Positions 1 through 5,968 of a stretch of DNA of 5,968 nt are shown here, piece by piece. A model generated the notes under the pieces. That model was not told the origin of the DNA, did not search any database, and saw only the letters and a program-made list of their open reading frames with translations. The number at the start of each line of letters is the position of its first letter. Positions within the stretch are counted from its first letter, which is position 1. Location: the NCBI GenBank assembly GCA_041685935.1, contig JAWLES010000150.1, positions 1-5,968 on the forward strand, given 5' to 3'. This stretch comes from JAIPEK01 sp041685935. GTDB lineage: Bacteria; Desulfobacterota; Desulfobacteria; Desulfobacterales; Desulfobacteraceae. A program made the position numbers and the translations under genes.

Positions 1-650
1 GCGGACCGGAACGCCTCGATCCCCATTTTCTCCACCATGAATCCTATGCGCTCGCGTTTCGAATTTTCCCTGTAGTAGGCCACCACCTTTTTTACGGTTT
101 CTTCGGCCTTTTCGGATGACAGATTTTCAACAAGCACATCAGCGAGTCTCGGCCGGGCCGATCCCATTCCGCCGACCATTACGGTCCAGCCTTCTTTTGT
201 TCCGAAAAGCGATATGTCCTTGATACAGTTTTCAGCGCATTGGATTTTACAGCCGCTGACACCCATTTTCATTTTGCTGGGAAGGTTCATGCCGTGGTAG
301 ATTCCGTCCAGTTTCATGCCCATTCCCAGGCTGTCCTGCTGTCCGAGCCGGCAGAAAGTGTTGCCGGGGCAGGCTTTGACGCTTCGGACGCAAAGACCGA
401 CTGCATGGCCCGGATCCATGTCAAGTTCCTTCCAGACTTCATCCACCTGGTTCTCCTCAATTCCGACAATTGCTATTCTTGCGGCGCTTGTGATTTTGAG
501 GGCTGAAGCGTTGAACTTTTCAGCTGTATCTGCTATTTTTCTTAAAAGCTCCGGCTTTACAACTCCGCAGGGAATGTGGGGGGCGATTGCATAGGTTGCC
601 TCTGTTTTTCCTCTCTGGCGGATAACCCCTTTTTCACCATCTTTCAGCAT
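1..650 (-). CDS. Small assimilatory-type siroheme sulfite reductase (nitrite/sulfite reductase family), C-terminus cut by window edge
   Basis: This minus-strand frame stays open for 216 codons from the ATG at 650-648 to the window edge. The start is preceded by AGGAG (661-657) with a 6-nt spacer. The protein begins MLKDGEKGVI. Residues about 14-64 look like the ferredoxin-like half-domain of sulfite/nitrite reductases (TYAIAPHIPCGVV, then LKITSAARIAIVGI). Residues about 80-150 hold the siroheme/[4Fe-4S] ligand set: Cys94-x5-Cys100 (CPGNTFC) and Cys134-x3-Cys138 (CKIQC), followed by AENCIKDISLFG. All four cluster cysteines are present, so it should be active. The expected reaction is six-electron reduction of sulfite to sulfide in the cytoplasm; nitrite is a possible alternative substrate. 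Known single-chain members such as the Desulfovibrio low-spin assimilatory-type enzyme are, as I recall, about 220 residues, so probably only a few residues are missing. It is unlike the larger DsrA/DsrB subunits. No extra ferredoxin domain is visible, though one could lie beyond the edge. It is transcribed divergently from birA-pyc. Confidence 0.88.
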   Translation of the reverse strand, partial: MLKDGEKGVIRQRGKTEATYAIAPHIPCGVVKPELLRKIADTAEKFNASALKITSAARIAIVGIEENQVDEVWKELDMDPGHAVGLCVRSVKACPGNTFCRLGQQDSLGMGMKLDGIYHGMNLPSKMKMGVSGCKIQCAENCIKDISLFGTKEGWTVMVGGMGSARPRLADVLVENLSSEKAEETVKKVVAYYRENSKRERIGFMVEKMGIEAFRS

Positions 651-729
651 CTTTTTCTCCTGTATGCAGATTCACATTTTTGTTTTTTTGTTGTATGAAC
701 AATCGATTTTTTAAAAAAAATATGGCACA

Positions 730-765
730 AAAGTCCTTTCAATTCAACGGAATTATACGGACTTT
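730..765. promoter_or_regulatory. 36-bp nested palindrome, candidate operator upstream of birA-pyc
   Basis: Two inverted repeats share the same centre (747.5). The outer arms are AAAGTCC (730-736) and GGACTTT (759-765), 7 of 7 complementary. The inner arms are AATTC (741-745) and GAATT (750-754), 5 of 5, around the 4-base centre AACG. The arms are separated by symmetric 4-base gaps, in which 738/757 could also pair. The element ends 29 bases before the birA start and abuts a possible -10 hexamer, a position that suits a repressor operator. It does not match the biotin operator pattern I know (TGTAAAC arms), and the local BirA has no DNA-binding domain, so the binding protein is unknown. A hairpin role in RNA is less likely because transcription of birA probably starts downstream of it. 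Confidence 0.45.
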
Positions 766-767
766 CA

Positions 768-773
768 TATAAA
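768..773 (+). promoter_or_regulatory. Possible -10 hexamer (TATAAA) for birA-pyc
   Basis: TATAAA matches five of six bases of the sigma-70 -10 consensus and would place transcription initiation near 780, giving a short leader before the birA start at 795. The upstream spacing offers only a poor -35 (TTCAAC at 743-748 with a 19-bp spacer), inside the palindrome. Such a promoter would need help from an activator, or would be blocked by a protein on the palindrome. This is a weak call in AT-rich DNA. Confidence 0.25.
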
Positions 774-794
774 ACCGAGGGAACAGGAGTCCAT

Positions 795-1577
795 ATGGAA
801 ATGGAGCAACTCAACAGCGGATGCAGAATCTTTGTGTACGACACCTGCGGTTCCACCATGGACCTCATGCTGGATCTCTGGCAGGAAGGTGCGGCAGGCC
901 CGTTTGACAGTGTGCTCGCTGAAATACAGACCGAGGGAAGAGGGCGGATGAGAAAGGAGTGGATTGCGTCCTGCGGGAATCTGAATGTCTCTTTTGCCCT
1001 GCCTGATGATATAATGGAGAAAAATGGATGGCCTGAAAACCTGATTCCGCTTCTTATCGGCTGCGGTATCAGTGAGGCGCTTGCAGGCGAGGGAATCGAA
1101 ACAGGTATCAAATGGCCCAATGATATTGTGTTCCGGGAAAAGAAGCTCGGCGGCATTCTGGTGGAAAAGAAAAGAGATGTATATATCGTTGGGGTAGGGC
1201 TTAACATTAAAGAAAGGCCTGATTTTCAAGGAAAAGATCACGGATTTTCCCTTTTGCCGGTAAGTCTTGCTGATGCCGGTGTGTCCCTGACTGATCCGCT
1301 TGCACTGTGGCGGAATATGGCAGAAATTTTGTTTGATTTTTTTGAGAAAACCCTTGCAAAAGAAACGCCTATGGTTTTTAATCGGAAGTTTATCCGAAAA
1401 TGTATCTGGATCAATGAAACAGTGGAATTATCCACCTCATCCGGTGATGTGGCAACCGCTTTGCTCAAAGGGGTGTCTCCTTCAGGCGCCCTGATCCTGA
1501 AACAAAACAATGAGGAGTTTGAAGTCTTTTCCGGGAGCATCAGGAAGCCCGGGAACGGATCCGGTAATTTTTTTTAG
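795..1577 (+). CDS. birA: Biotin--[acetyl-CoA-carboxylase/pyruvate carboxylase] ligase, monofunctional (no HTH domain)
   Basis: This 260-residue protein activates biotin with ATP to biotinyl-5'-AMP and transfers it to a lysine of biotin-carrier domains in the cytoplasm. Family motifs appear in order: GSTMDLM (19-25), the biotin/adenylate loop QTEGRGR (45-51), SCGNLNVSF (59-67), KWPND (106-110), KLGGILVEKK (117-126) and GVGLNI (133-138). A small C-terminal SH3-like domain follows, from about 203 to 250. The catalytic domain starts almost at residue 1, so the roughly 60-residue winged-helix region of bifunctional BirA is absent and this protein should not act as the biotin repressor. The start at 795 has AGGAG at 785-789 with a 5-nt spacer; the second ATG at 801 would have an 11-nt spacer and is less likely. 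pyc begins 18 nt downstream, so the two genes are probably co-transcribed and the carboxylase is the obvious substrate. The C-terminal tail GNGSGNFF lies beyond the conserved region. Confidence 0.92.
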   Translation: MEMEQLNSGCRIFVYDTCGSTMDLMLDLWQEGAAGPFDSVLAEIQTEGRGRMRKEWIASCGNLNVSFALPDDIMEKNGWPENLIPLLIGCGISEALAGEGIETGIKWPNDIVFREKKLGGILVEKKRDVYIVGVGLNIKERPDFQGKDHGFSLLPVSLADAGVSLTDPLALWRNMAEILFDFFEKTLAKETPMVFNRKFIRKCIWINETVELSTSSGDVATALLKGVSPSGALILKQNNEEFEVFSGSIRKPGNGSGNFF

Positions 1578-1595
1578 CAGCAAGAGGGATTTGAT

Positions 1596-4500
1596 ATGTC
1601 GGTAAAGAAGAGAACATACCAGGAGTTTATTGAAAAAATCCATGGGAAACCCGTTTTAATAGCCAACCGGGGAATACCGGCAAGGCGTATCAGCAGGGCC
1701 ATCTCGGATATTCCAGGGGCCGTTTCAATGGTAACGGCCACGGATGTGGACAAGAATTCTCCCGCAGCCGTGGGAGCGCAGCGGCTGATGCTCCTGGGGC
1801 CGGACCCGGCTGCCTACCTTGACATGGACAAGATTCTGACAAAAGCCAAAGAAGCGGGCGTGGTGGCTATACACCCCGGATGGGGTTTCATTGCCGAAGA
1901 TGACGATTTTTCCAGAAAATGCAAACAGGAAGGAATCGTTTTTATCGGCCCCACCCAGGAGGCCATGAAGATGCTGGGAAACAAGGTTTCCGTGCGGAAC
2001 CTTGCCAAAGAGCTTGGAGTGCCTGTGGTGCCGGGGTCTGAAGGGGCCGTGGATATCCCTGAAGCCCGAAAACTCGCCCATGAAATGGGGCTGCCGGTGA
2101 TGCTCAAGGCTGAAGGCGGCGGAGGCGGCCGGGGAATTTACGAGGTCTATGACGAAGACGACCTGGAAGACGCCTTCCACAAGGCGTCCGCCATGGCAAG
2201 CGCCTCATTCGGCAACCCGAGGATTTTTGTGGAAAAGCTTCTGGATCGGGTCCGGCATATCGAAATCCAGGTGATTGCGGATCATTTCGGCAACGTGTTC
2301 GCTTTTGACGAACGGGACTGTACCGTCCAGAGAAACCACCAGAAACTGATCGAGATCACTCCTTCCCCCTGGCCCGGCATGACCGAAACATTGCGGGAAA
2401 ATCTCAAGGCCTACTCCAGAAAACTGATCCGTGCGGTGGACTACCATTCACTTGCCACGGTGGAGTTTCTGGTGGACATGGAGGGAAGAGCGTATCTGAT
2501 CGAGGTGAATACCAGGCTGCAGGTGGAGCACGGCATCACCGAATGCCGTTACGGGGTGGATCTTGTGGAGGAGCAGATGGCCATTGCCTTTGGTGTGCCG
2601 CTGCGGCTGGGAAAAAATACTGTGCCCAACCAGCACTCCATGCAGATCCGGGTGAATTTTGAAGACCCGAAAAAGGGGTTCGCCCCGAATGCAGGCCGCA
2701 TTTCACGCTACATCTCCCCGGGCGGTCACGGGGTGAGGGTGGATTCCTGCGTGGCTGCAGGATACGATTTCCCCACCAACTACGATTCGGCGGCTGCTTT
2801 GCTGATTACCTACGGCAGGACCTGGGAAAAGACGTTTACGTTAATGAAGCGGGCACTCAACGAGTACATGATCAGCGGGGTCAAGACCACCATTCCGTTT
2901 TTCCGTCAGCTTCTGAAAAGAGAAGAGGTTAAAACCGGGAATTTTCACACAAAATTCGTGGAAGAGACCCCGTCCGTTTATGACTATATCGACAGGGAGC
3001 CTGAATCACTTCGAATATCAAGGCTCATGGCGGACATCTCGGCAAAAGGGTACAATGAATATGTCAAGCTCGGTGAATACCGGGGAAGGGCGGACAAACG
3101 AATTGGAAAGTTTGAACCGGTACTGCCGGAGCTTGCTCCGGACAGGGATTATAAAAGCCCGTACCCCAGGGGTGAACGGGACGCGGTACTCGATTATGTC
3201 AGAGGTTCCGGCCTTGTACATTTCTCCGACACCACACCCCGGGACCAGACCCAGTCCAACAGCGGAAACCGGTTCCGGCTGGCCGAAGACCGGCTGATCG
3301 CTCCGTATCTGGACCGGTGCAACTTCTTTTCCATCGAGAACGGCGGCGGGGCTCATTTTCACGTGGCCATGCTCGGCAACATGACCTATCCGTTCCAGGA
3401 GGCATGCGAGTGGAACAAGGACTGGATGGCGCCCCATACCATGAAGCAGATCCTGGTCCGTTCAACCAATGTGCTGGGATACAAGCCCCAGTCCAAGAAC
3501 ATGATGACCAGAACCGGCGAGATGATCTGCGAGCATTACGACATCATCAGGTGTTTTGATTTCCTCAACCATGTGGAAAACATGCAGCCTTTTGCCGAGG
3601 TGGCCCTGGCTTCCCAAAAGAATATATTTGAACCTGCCATCTCTCTTTCCTATGCTAAAGGATTCACCAGTGACAGGTATCTTGAAGTCACCGACGGGAT
3701 TGTCCGAATGTGTGCGGATACCAAGGGAGTTTCCAAAAAAACGGCTGAACGGATGATCATCCTGGGACTCAAGGATATGGCCGGGGTCTGCCCGCCGGGT
3801 TTTATAGCAGATCTCGTGACCGCCATCCGCAAAAAATATCCGGAACTTGTGCTCCACTACCACCGGCACTGCACGGACGGGCTTTTCGTACCGTCCGTGG
3901 CTGCTGCGGCAAAAGCGGGCGCACACATTATTGACGCGGCAATCGGGGCCTCCGTCCGCTGGTACGGCCAGGGTGATGTTCTGGCAACGTCGTCGTACAT
4001 GGAAAACGAACTCGGCATGAAGACGAATCTGGACAAGGAGATGATCAGGAATGCCGGTTTCGTGATGAAGCAGATCCAGCCGTACTATGACAGGTACTGC
4101 GCCCCGTATTTCCAGGGGGTCGATCATGACGTGGTTGAACACGGCATGCCCGGCGGCGCAACATCCTCATCCCAGGAAGGGGCAATGAAACAGGGGTATA
4201 TTCATCTTCTGCCGTACATGCTCAAGTTCCTGGCTGGTATCAGGAAGATCGTGAGATACCACGATGTTACTCCCGGTTCGCAGATCACTTGGAACACGGC
4301 CTTTCTCGCCGTTACCGGCGCACACAAGAGGGGCGGGGAGGAAAACGTGAAAAAGCTTCTCGAGGTCCTGGACACCGTCACCCGGCTGCCCGAGGACCGG
4401 CTTTCCGAAGATGTCCGTAAAAAACGCCTTGAAATCTACATGGACAGCAATGATGCGTTCCGGGACCTCATCACCGGAAAGTACGGAAAGCTGCCGTTGG

Positions 4501-5222
4501 GATTTCCCCCGGACTGGGTATATGAAAGCGCTTTCGGTCCGGACCAGTACCGGGCTGCCATTGAATCGAGGACGGAAAGCTCACCGCTTGAATCCCTTGA
4601 AGACATTGACCTTGAAAAAGAGAGAAAAGAGCTTGACAAGGCCCTGGGCCGGACAGCAAGCGAAGAGGAGTTTGTTCTCTATCTCAATCATCCAGGTGAT
4701 GCCTTGAACACGATCCGGTTCCAGGAGGAATACGGAGAGCCGAACAATGTGCCCCTTGATGTATGGTTCGAAGGAATCAGGAAAGGCGATTTCGTACAGT
4801 TCGCCGATTCTGATGCCATGCCCCACACCATGACTGTGCTCGACATCTCCGAGCCTGATGAAAACGGGGAAAGCGTGGTGAGATACCACCTGGATTCGGA
4901 GATCGTGCTTTACCAGCTTAAAGTGGCGGAACCCAAAAGGGGCGGTGCCTCGGGTATCAAAATGGCTGATCCTGACGACCCCTGCCACATTGCAGCCCCG
5001 TTTGCAGGGGATCTGTGGGTTATGCACGTGAAACCCGGTGATGTGGTAAAGCCGGGTGAAGAGGTCTGCAACATCTCCATCATGAAACAGGAAAAGGCTG
5101 TGTATGCAGAAACCGGCGGTGTGGTGAAAAAGGTTTACAAGGCCGCGGATTATGCAACAACCAAAAAGATGGTGCCGGTGCGGGACGGAGAGCTCCTCAT
5201 CGAGCTGGAACCCGGAGAGTAA
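1596..5222 (+). CDS. pyc: Pyruvate carboxylase, single-chain, divergent carboxyltransferase domain
   Basis: This 1208-residue biotin enzyme is expected to make oxaloacetate from pyruvate, bicarbonate and ATP, an anaplerotic step. The biotin carboxylase domain (about 17-460) has LIANRGIPARR, GNK (Lys130), LKAEGGGGGRG (170-180), Glu290 and EVNTRLQVEH (303-312). The carboxyltransferase domain (about 537-930) has DTTPRDQTQS with metal ligand Asp550 and Gln553, Arg622 in VRSTNVLGY, the carbamylation-site lysine Lys726 in LKDMAG, and the HYH metal pair His754/His756. Residues about 940-1110 match the tetramerization region (KLPLGFPPDW; EEYG...VPLDVWFEGIRKGD). The biotinyl domain (about 1130-1206) carries Lys1164 in SIMKQEKAV. 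Oddities against canonical enzymes are RDQTQ for RDAHQ, HCTDG for HDTSG, FHVA for FDVA, MPGGATSSS for MPGGQYTNL, and MKQ for MKM. Core ligands are intact, so I infer an active enzyme, with pyruvate the likely but unproven acceptor. The start has AGAGGGA (1583-1589) with a 6-nt spacer. The length is near the family norm, with no frameshift. Confidence 0.93.
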   Translation: MSVKKRTYQEFIEKIHGKPVLIANRGIPARRISRAISDIPGAVSMVTATDVDKNSPAAVGAQRLMLLGPDPAAYLDMDKILTKAKEAGVVAIHPGWGFIAEDDDFSRKCKQEGIVFIGPTQEAMKMLGNKVSVRNLAKELGVPVVPGSEGAVDIPEARKLAHEMGLPVMLKAEGGGGGRGIYEVYDEDDLEDAFHKASAMASASFGNPRIFVEKLLDRVRHIEIQVIADHFGNVFAFDERDCTVQRNHQKLIEITPSPWPGMTETLRENLKAYSRKLIRAVDYHSLATVEFLVDMEGRAYLIEVNTRLQVEHGITECRYGVDLVEEQMAIAFGVPLRLGKNTVPNQHSMQIRVNFEDPKKGFAPNAGRISRYISPGGHGVRVDSCVAAGYDFPTNYDSAAALLITYGRTWEKTFTLMKRALNEYMISGVKTTIPFFRQLLKREEVKTGNFHTKFVEETPSVYDYIDREPESLRISRLMADISAKGYNEYVKLGEYRGRADKRIGKFEPVLPELAPDRDYKSPYPRGERDAVLDYVRGSGLVHFSDTTPRDQTQSNSGNRFRLAEDRLIAPYLDRCNFFSIENGGGAHFHVAMLGNMTYPFQEACEWNKDWMAPHTMKQILVRSTNVLGYKPQSKNMMTRTGEMICEHYDIIRCFDFLNHVENMQPFAEVALASQKNIFEPAISLSYAKGFTSDRYLEVTDGIVRMCADTKGVSKKTAERMIILGLKDMAGVCPPGFIADLVTAIRKKYPELVLHYHRHCTDGLFVPSVAAAAKAGAHIIDAAIGASVRWYGQGDVLATSSYMENELGMKTNLDKEMIRNAGFVMKQIQPYYDRYCAPYFQGVDHDVVEHGMPGGATSSSQEGAMKQGYIHLLPYMLKFLAGIRKIVRYHDVTPGSQITWNTAFLAVTGAHKRGGEENVKKLLEVLDTVTRLPEDRLSEDVRKKRLEIYMDSNDAFRDLITGKYGKLPLGFPPDWVYESAFGPDQYRAAIESRTESSPLESLEDIDLEKERKELDKALGRTASEEEFVLYLNHPGDALNTIRFQEEYGEPNNVPLDVWFEGIRKGDFVQFADSDAMPHTMTVLDISEPDENGESVVRYHLDSEIVLYQLKVAEPKRGGASGIKMADPDDPCHIAAPFAGDLWVMHVKPGDVVKPGEEVCNISIMKQEKAVYAETGGVVKKVYKAADYATTKKMVPVRDGELLIELEPGE

Positions 5223-5254
5223 GGTTTCCCGCGTAACAGGTTAAAACGGTAGTG

Positions 5255-5285
5255 GCACGCGGGCCGGGTTTGTCGGCCCGCGTGC
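5255..5285. terminator. GC-rich hairpin between convergent pyc and thioesterase genes
   Basis: GCACGCGGGCCG (5255-5266) and CGGCCCGCGTGC (5274-5285) pair perfectly over 12 bp around the 7-nt loop GGTTTGT. It begins 32 bases after the pyc stop and ends 10 bases before the thioesterase stop codon on the other strand, where a bidirectional terminator is expected. No T-run follows on the plus strand; on the minus strand the nearest is TTTT about 10 nt beyond the stem. It is therefore not a textbook intrinsic terminator, and may act as a U-tract-less terminator or as an RNA 3'-end stabiliser. Confidence 0.65.
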
Positions 5286-5295
5286 TCCAGATCTG

Positions 5296-5829
5296 TCAGC
5301 ATTGGTCAGGGTTCTGCTGACATCCTGATTCCTTCTTTTTCTCGGAAAGCCGCATCTCGCGTCTTGCCAGAGCTTCCCTGTTTCTCCTGCGGTCCTCATC
5401 CGTTTCCGGGCGAAGAGGGGGAACAGCCGCAGGCCTGTGGTCTTCCCCGAGTGCCACGAATGTAAGGTAGGCGGACGCGATGTGGGTCTTCACCCCGGTC
5501 ATCAGGTCTTCGGTCTCCACCCGGGCTCCGATCTCCATGGAAGTCCTGCCGGTCATGTTGATGCTTGACTTGATGGTGACCAGGTTGCCGATGAATGCGG
5601 GATTGTGAAAATCGAGCCGGTCGATGGAGGCTGTCACGCAGATCTTCCGGGTGTGGCGGACCGCAGCGACTCCCGCCGCATTGTCGATCTCCTTCATGAT
5701 CACCCCTCCGTGCACTATTCCTGCAGGATTCCCGTCTTCCGGGAGCATGATTCTGGAGATGACCACGGTGGAATCTTTTGCACATTTTCCCTGTTTACTT
5801 AAGACAGGGTCTTCTCTTTTTTCATTCAT
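5296..5829 (-). CDS. Hotdog-fold acyl-CoA thioesterase (YciA/BACH-type)
   Basis: This 177-residue cytoplasmic protein is predicted to hydrolyse acyl-CoA to free fatty acid and CoA. The hotdog signature is NPAGIVHGGVIMKEID (34-49). Asn34 and Asp49 occupy the positions of the catalytic Asn/Asp pair in this family, and His40-Gly41-Gly42 lies on the central helix turn. Next come VTASIDRLDFHNPAFIGN (65-82), GRTSMEIGARVE (94-105) and the strand ASAYLTFVALGED (118-130). A highly charged Arg/Glu tail (about 131-166) is common in this family and ends in QQNPDQC. I chose the ATG at 5829 because it has AAGG at 5840-5837 with a 7-nt spacer and follows an upstream gene's stop by 4 nt. A longer in-frame start at 5901 would overlap the OmpA-family coding region and adds 24 residues with no family similarity. 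The acyl-chain preference cannot be read from the sequence. Confidence 0.88.
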   Translation of the reverse strand: MNEKREDPVLSKQGKCAKDSTVVISRIMLPEDGNPAGIVHGGVIMKEIDNAAGVAAVRHTRKICVTASIDRLDFHNPAFIGNLVTIKSSINMTGRTSMEIGARVETEDLMTGVKTHIASAYLTFVALGEDHRPAAVPPLRPETDEDRRRNREALARREMRLSEKKKESGCQQNPDQC

Positions 5830-5833
5830 TGGT

Positions 5834-5968
5834 TTACCTTGTGATCGGGGTGAGTTCAACCGTGACCCGCCTGTTCCGTGCGCGTCCCGATTCGGTAACA
5901 TTGGATGCTTCAGGCCGGGTCTCCCCGTAACCGGTGGTAAGAATTCTTTCGGACAAGACTCCTCTGGA
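5834..5968 (-). CDS. OmpA-family peptidoglycan-binding protein, C-terminal 44 codons only
   Basis: Reading leftward from the window edge, an open frame of 44 codons ends at the TAA at 5836-5834. It carries the C-terminal signature of OmpA-like domains: ILTTGYGETRPEASN (9-23) followed by TESGRARNRRVTVEL (25-39). In this family (OmpA, Pal, MotB and others) the domain holds an envelope protein to peptidoglycan in the periplasm. Only the last third of the domain is visible, so the rest of the protein, including any signal peptide, lipobox or beta-barrel, lies outside and the exact type cannot be told. Its stop is 4 nt before the downstream thioesterase start and its last codons contain that gene's ribosome binding site, so the two are probably co-transcribed and translationally coupled. 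Confidence 0.87.
   Translation of the reverse strand, partial: SRGVLSERILTTGYGETRPEASNVTESGRARNRRVTVELTPITR
5837..5840 (-). promoter_or_regulatory. Ribosome binding site deciding the thioesterase start
   Basis: On the minus strand, AAGG lies within the last two sense codons of the OmpA-family gene, 7 nt before the ATG at 5829. This supports the 177-residue thioesterase over the longer in-frame ATG at 5901, which lies inside the upstream gene. Confidence 0.65.

Larger units (their letters stand above)
651..794. promoter_or_regulatory. AT-rich divergent intergenic region between sulfite reductase and birA
   Basis: These 144 bases separate two divergently transcribed genes, so promoters for both must lie here or overlap the gene ends. 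The middle is strongly AT-rich: a T-rich run at 677-694 and a T6A8 block at 707-720 containing the palindrome TTTTTTAAAAAA. Tracts like this are typically bent or stiff DNA near promoters. A short inverted repeat, TTGT-ATGA-ACAA, lies at 691-702, and a longer nested palindrome at 730-765 is listed separately. I found no convincing paired -35/-10 elements for the leftward gene. No coding potential is evident. Confidence 0.6.

Noticed and set aside
240..594. Two overlapping plus-strand open frames at the left end
   Set aside because: The minus strand here encodes the siroheme/[4Fe-4S] cysteine motifs of the sulfite reductase, so these are shadows.
677..694. T-rich run as an intrinsic terminator
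   Set aside because: No stem-loop precedes it on the plus strand, and it lies between divergent genes where no transcript should end.
723..738. TGGCAC resembling a sigma-54 -24 element
   Set aside because: The -12 element fails: the bases at the expected GC position are CT. A second TGGCAC at 5253 falls in the terminator stem, so the hexamer alone is not informative.
730..765. Palindrome as a BirA biotin operator
   Set aside because: The arms do not resemble TGTAAAC/GTTTACA, the arm spacing differs, and the adjacent BirA lacks a DNA-binding domain.
644..1241. Two minus-strand open frames opposite birA and the intergenic region
   Set aside because: They mirror the conserved birA frame in other phases, have low-complexity Ser/Pro/Ile composition and no family motif; one also overlaps the start of the real leftward gene.
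3462..4142. Long minus-strand open frame (226 codons) inside pyc
   Set aside because: It lies entirely opposite conserved carboxyltransferase coding sequence, shows no recognisable motif, and is an expected antisense shadow of a moderately GC-rich gene.
5830..5901. Upstream extension of the thioesterase to an ATG at 5901
   Set aside because: The segment encodes the OmpA-family C-terminus in a different frame, and the 24 added residues resemble nothing in the thioesterase family.

Overview
The window reads as chromosomal DNA from an anaerobic, probably sulfate-reducing Desulfobacterota (a former deltaproteobacterium). The evidence is a small assimilatory-type siroheme sulfite reductase of the kind known from Desulfovibrio-like bacteria, and a full-length but divergent pyruvate carboxylase that I associate with that group. 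Both are judgements from memory of protein families; no search was run. No mobile element, CRISPR array, tRNA or rRNA is visible, and the region looks like ordinary housekeeping DNA.

Layout, left to right. (1) Bases 1-650, minus strand: nearly all of a small sulfite/nitrite reductase-like protein, whose C-terminus runs off the left edge. (2) Bases 651-794: an AT-rich divergent intergenic region with a T6A8 tract and a 36-bp nested palindrome (730-765) just upstream of the rightward genes. (3) Bases 795-1577, plus strand: birA, a biotin-protein ligase without the usual N-terminal DNA-binding domain. (4) Bases 1596-5222, plus strand: pyc, a 1208-residue single-chain pyruvate carboxylase, starting 18 nt after birA. 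(5) Bases 5223-5295: the gap between convergent genes, with a perfect 12-bp GC-rich hairpin. (6) Bases 5296-5829, minus strand: a hotdog-fold acyl-CoA thioesterase with a charged C-terminal tail. (7) Bases 5834-5968, minus strand: the last 44 codons of an OmpA-family envelope protein, 4 nt upstream of the thioesterase start and probably in the same transcript.

How the genes fit together. birA and pyc form a compact unit in which the first gene makes the enzyme that biotinylates the second gene's product. The biotinylated carboxylase would replenish oxaloacetate from pyruvate and bicarbonate. The sulfite reductase is divergent and shares only the intergenic control region. The OmpA/thioesterase pair is a separate leftward unit.

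The most notable points are the altered catalytic-loop residues in the carboxyltransferase domain, with all core metal and substrate ligands retained, the biotin-site sequence IMKQ in place of the usual AMKM, and the nested palindrome upstream of birA. I see no strong evidence for a wholly new system.
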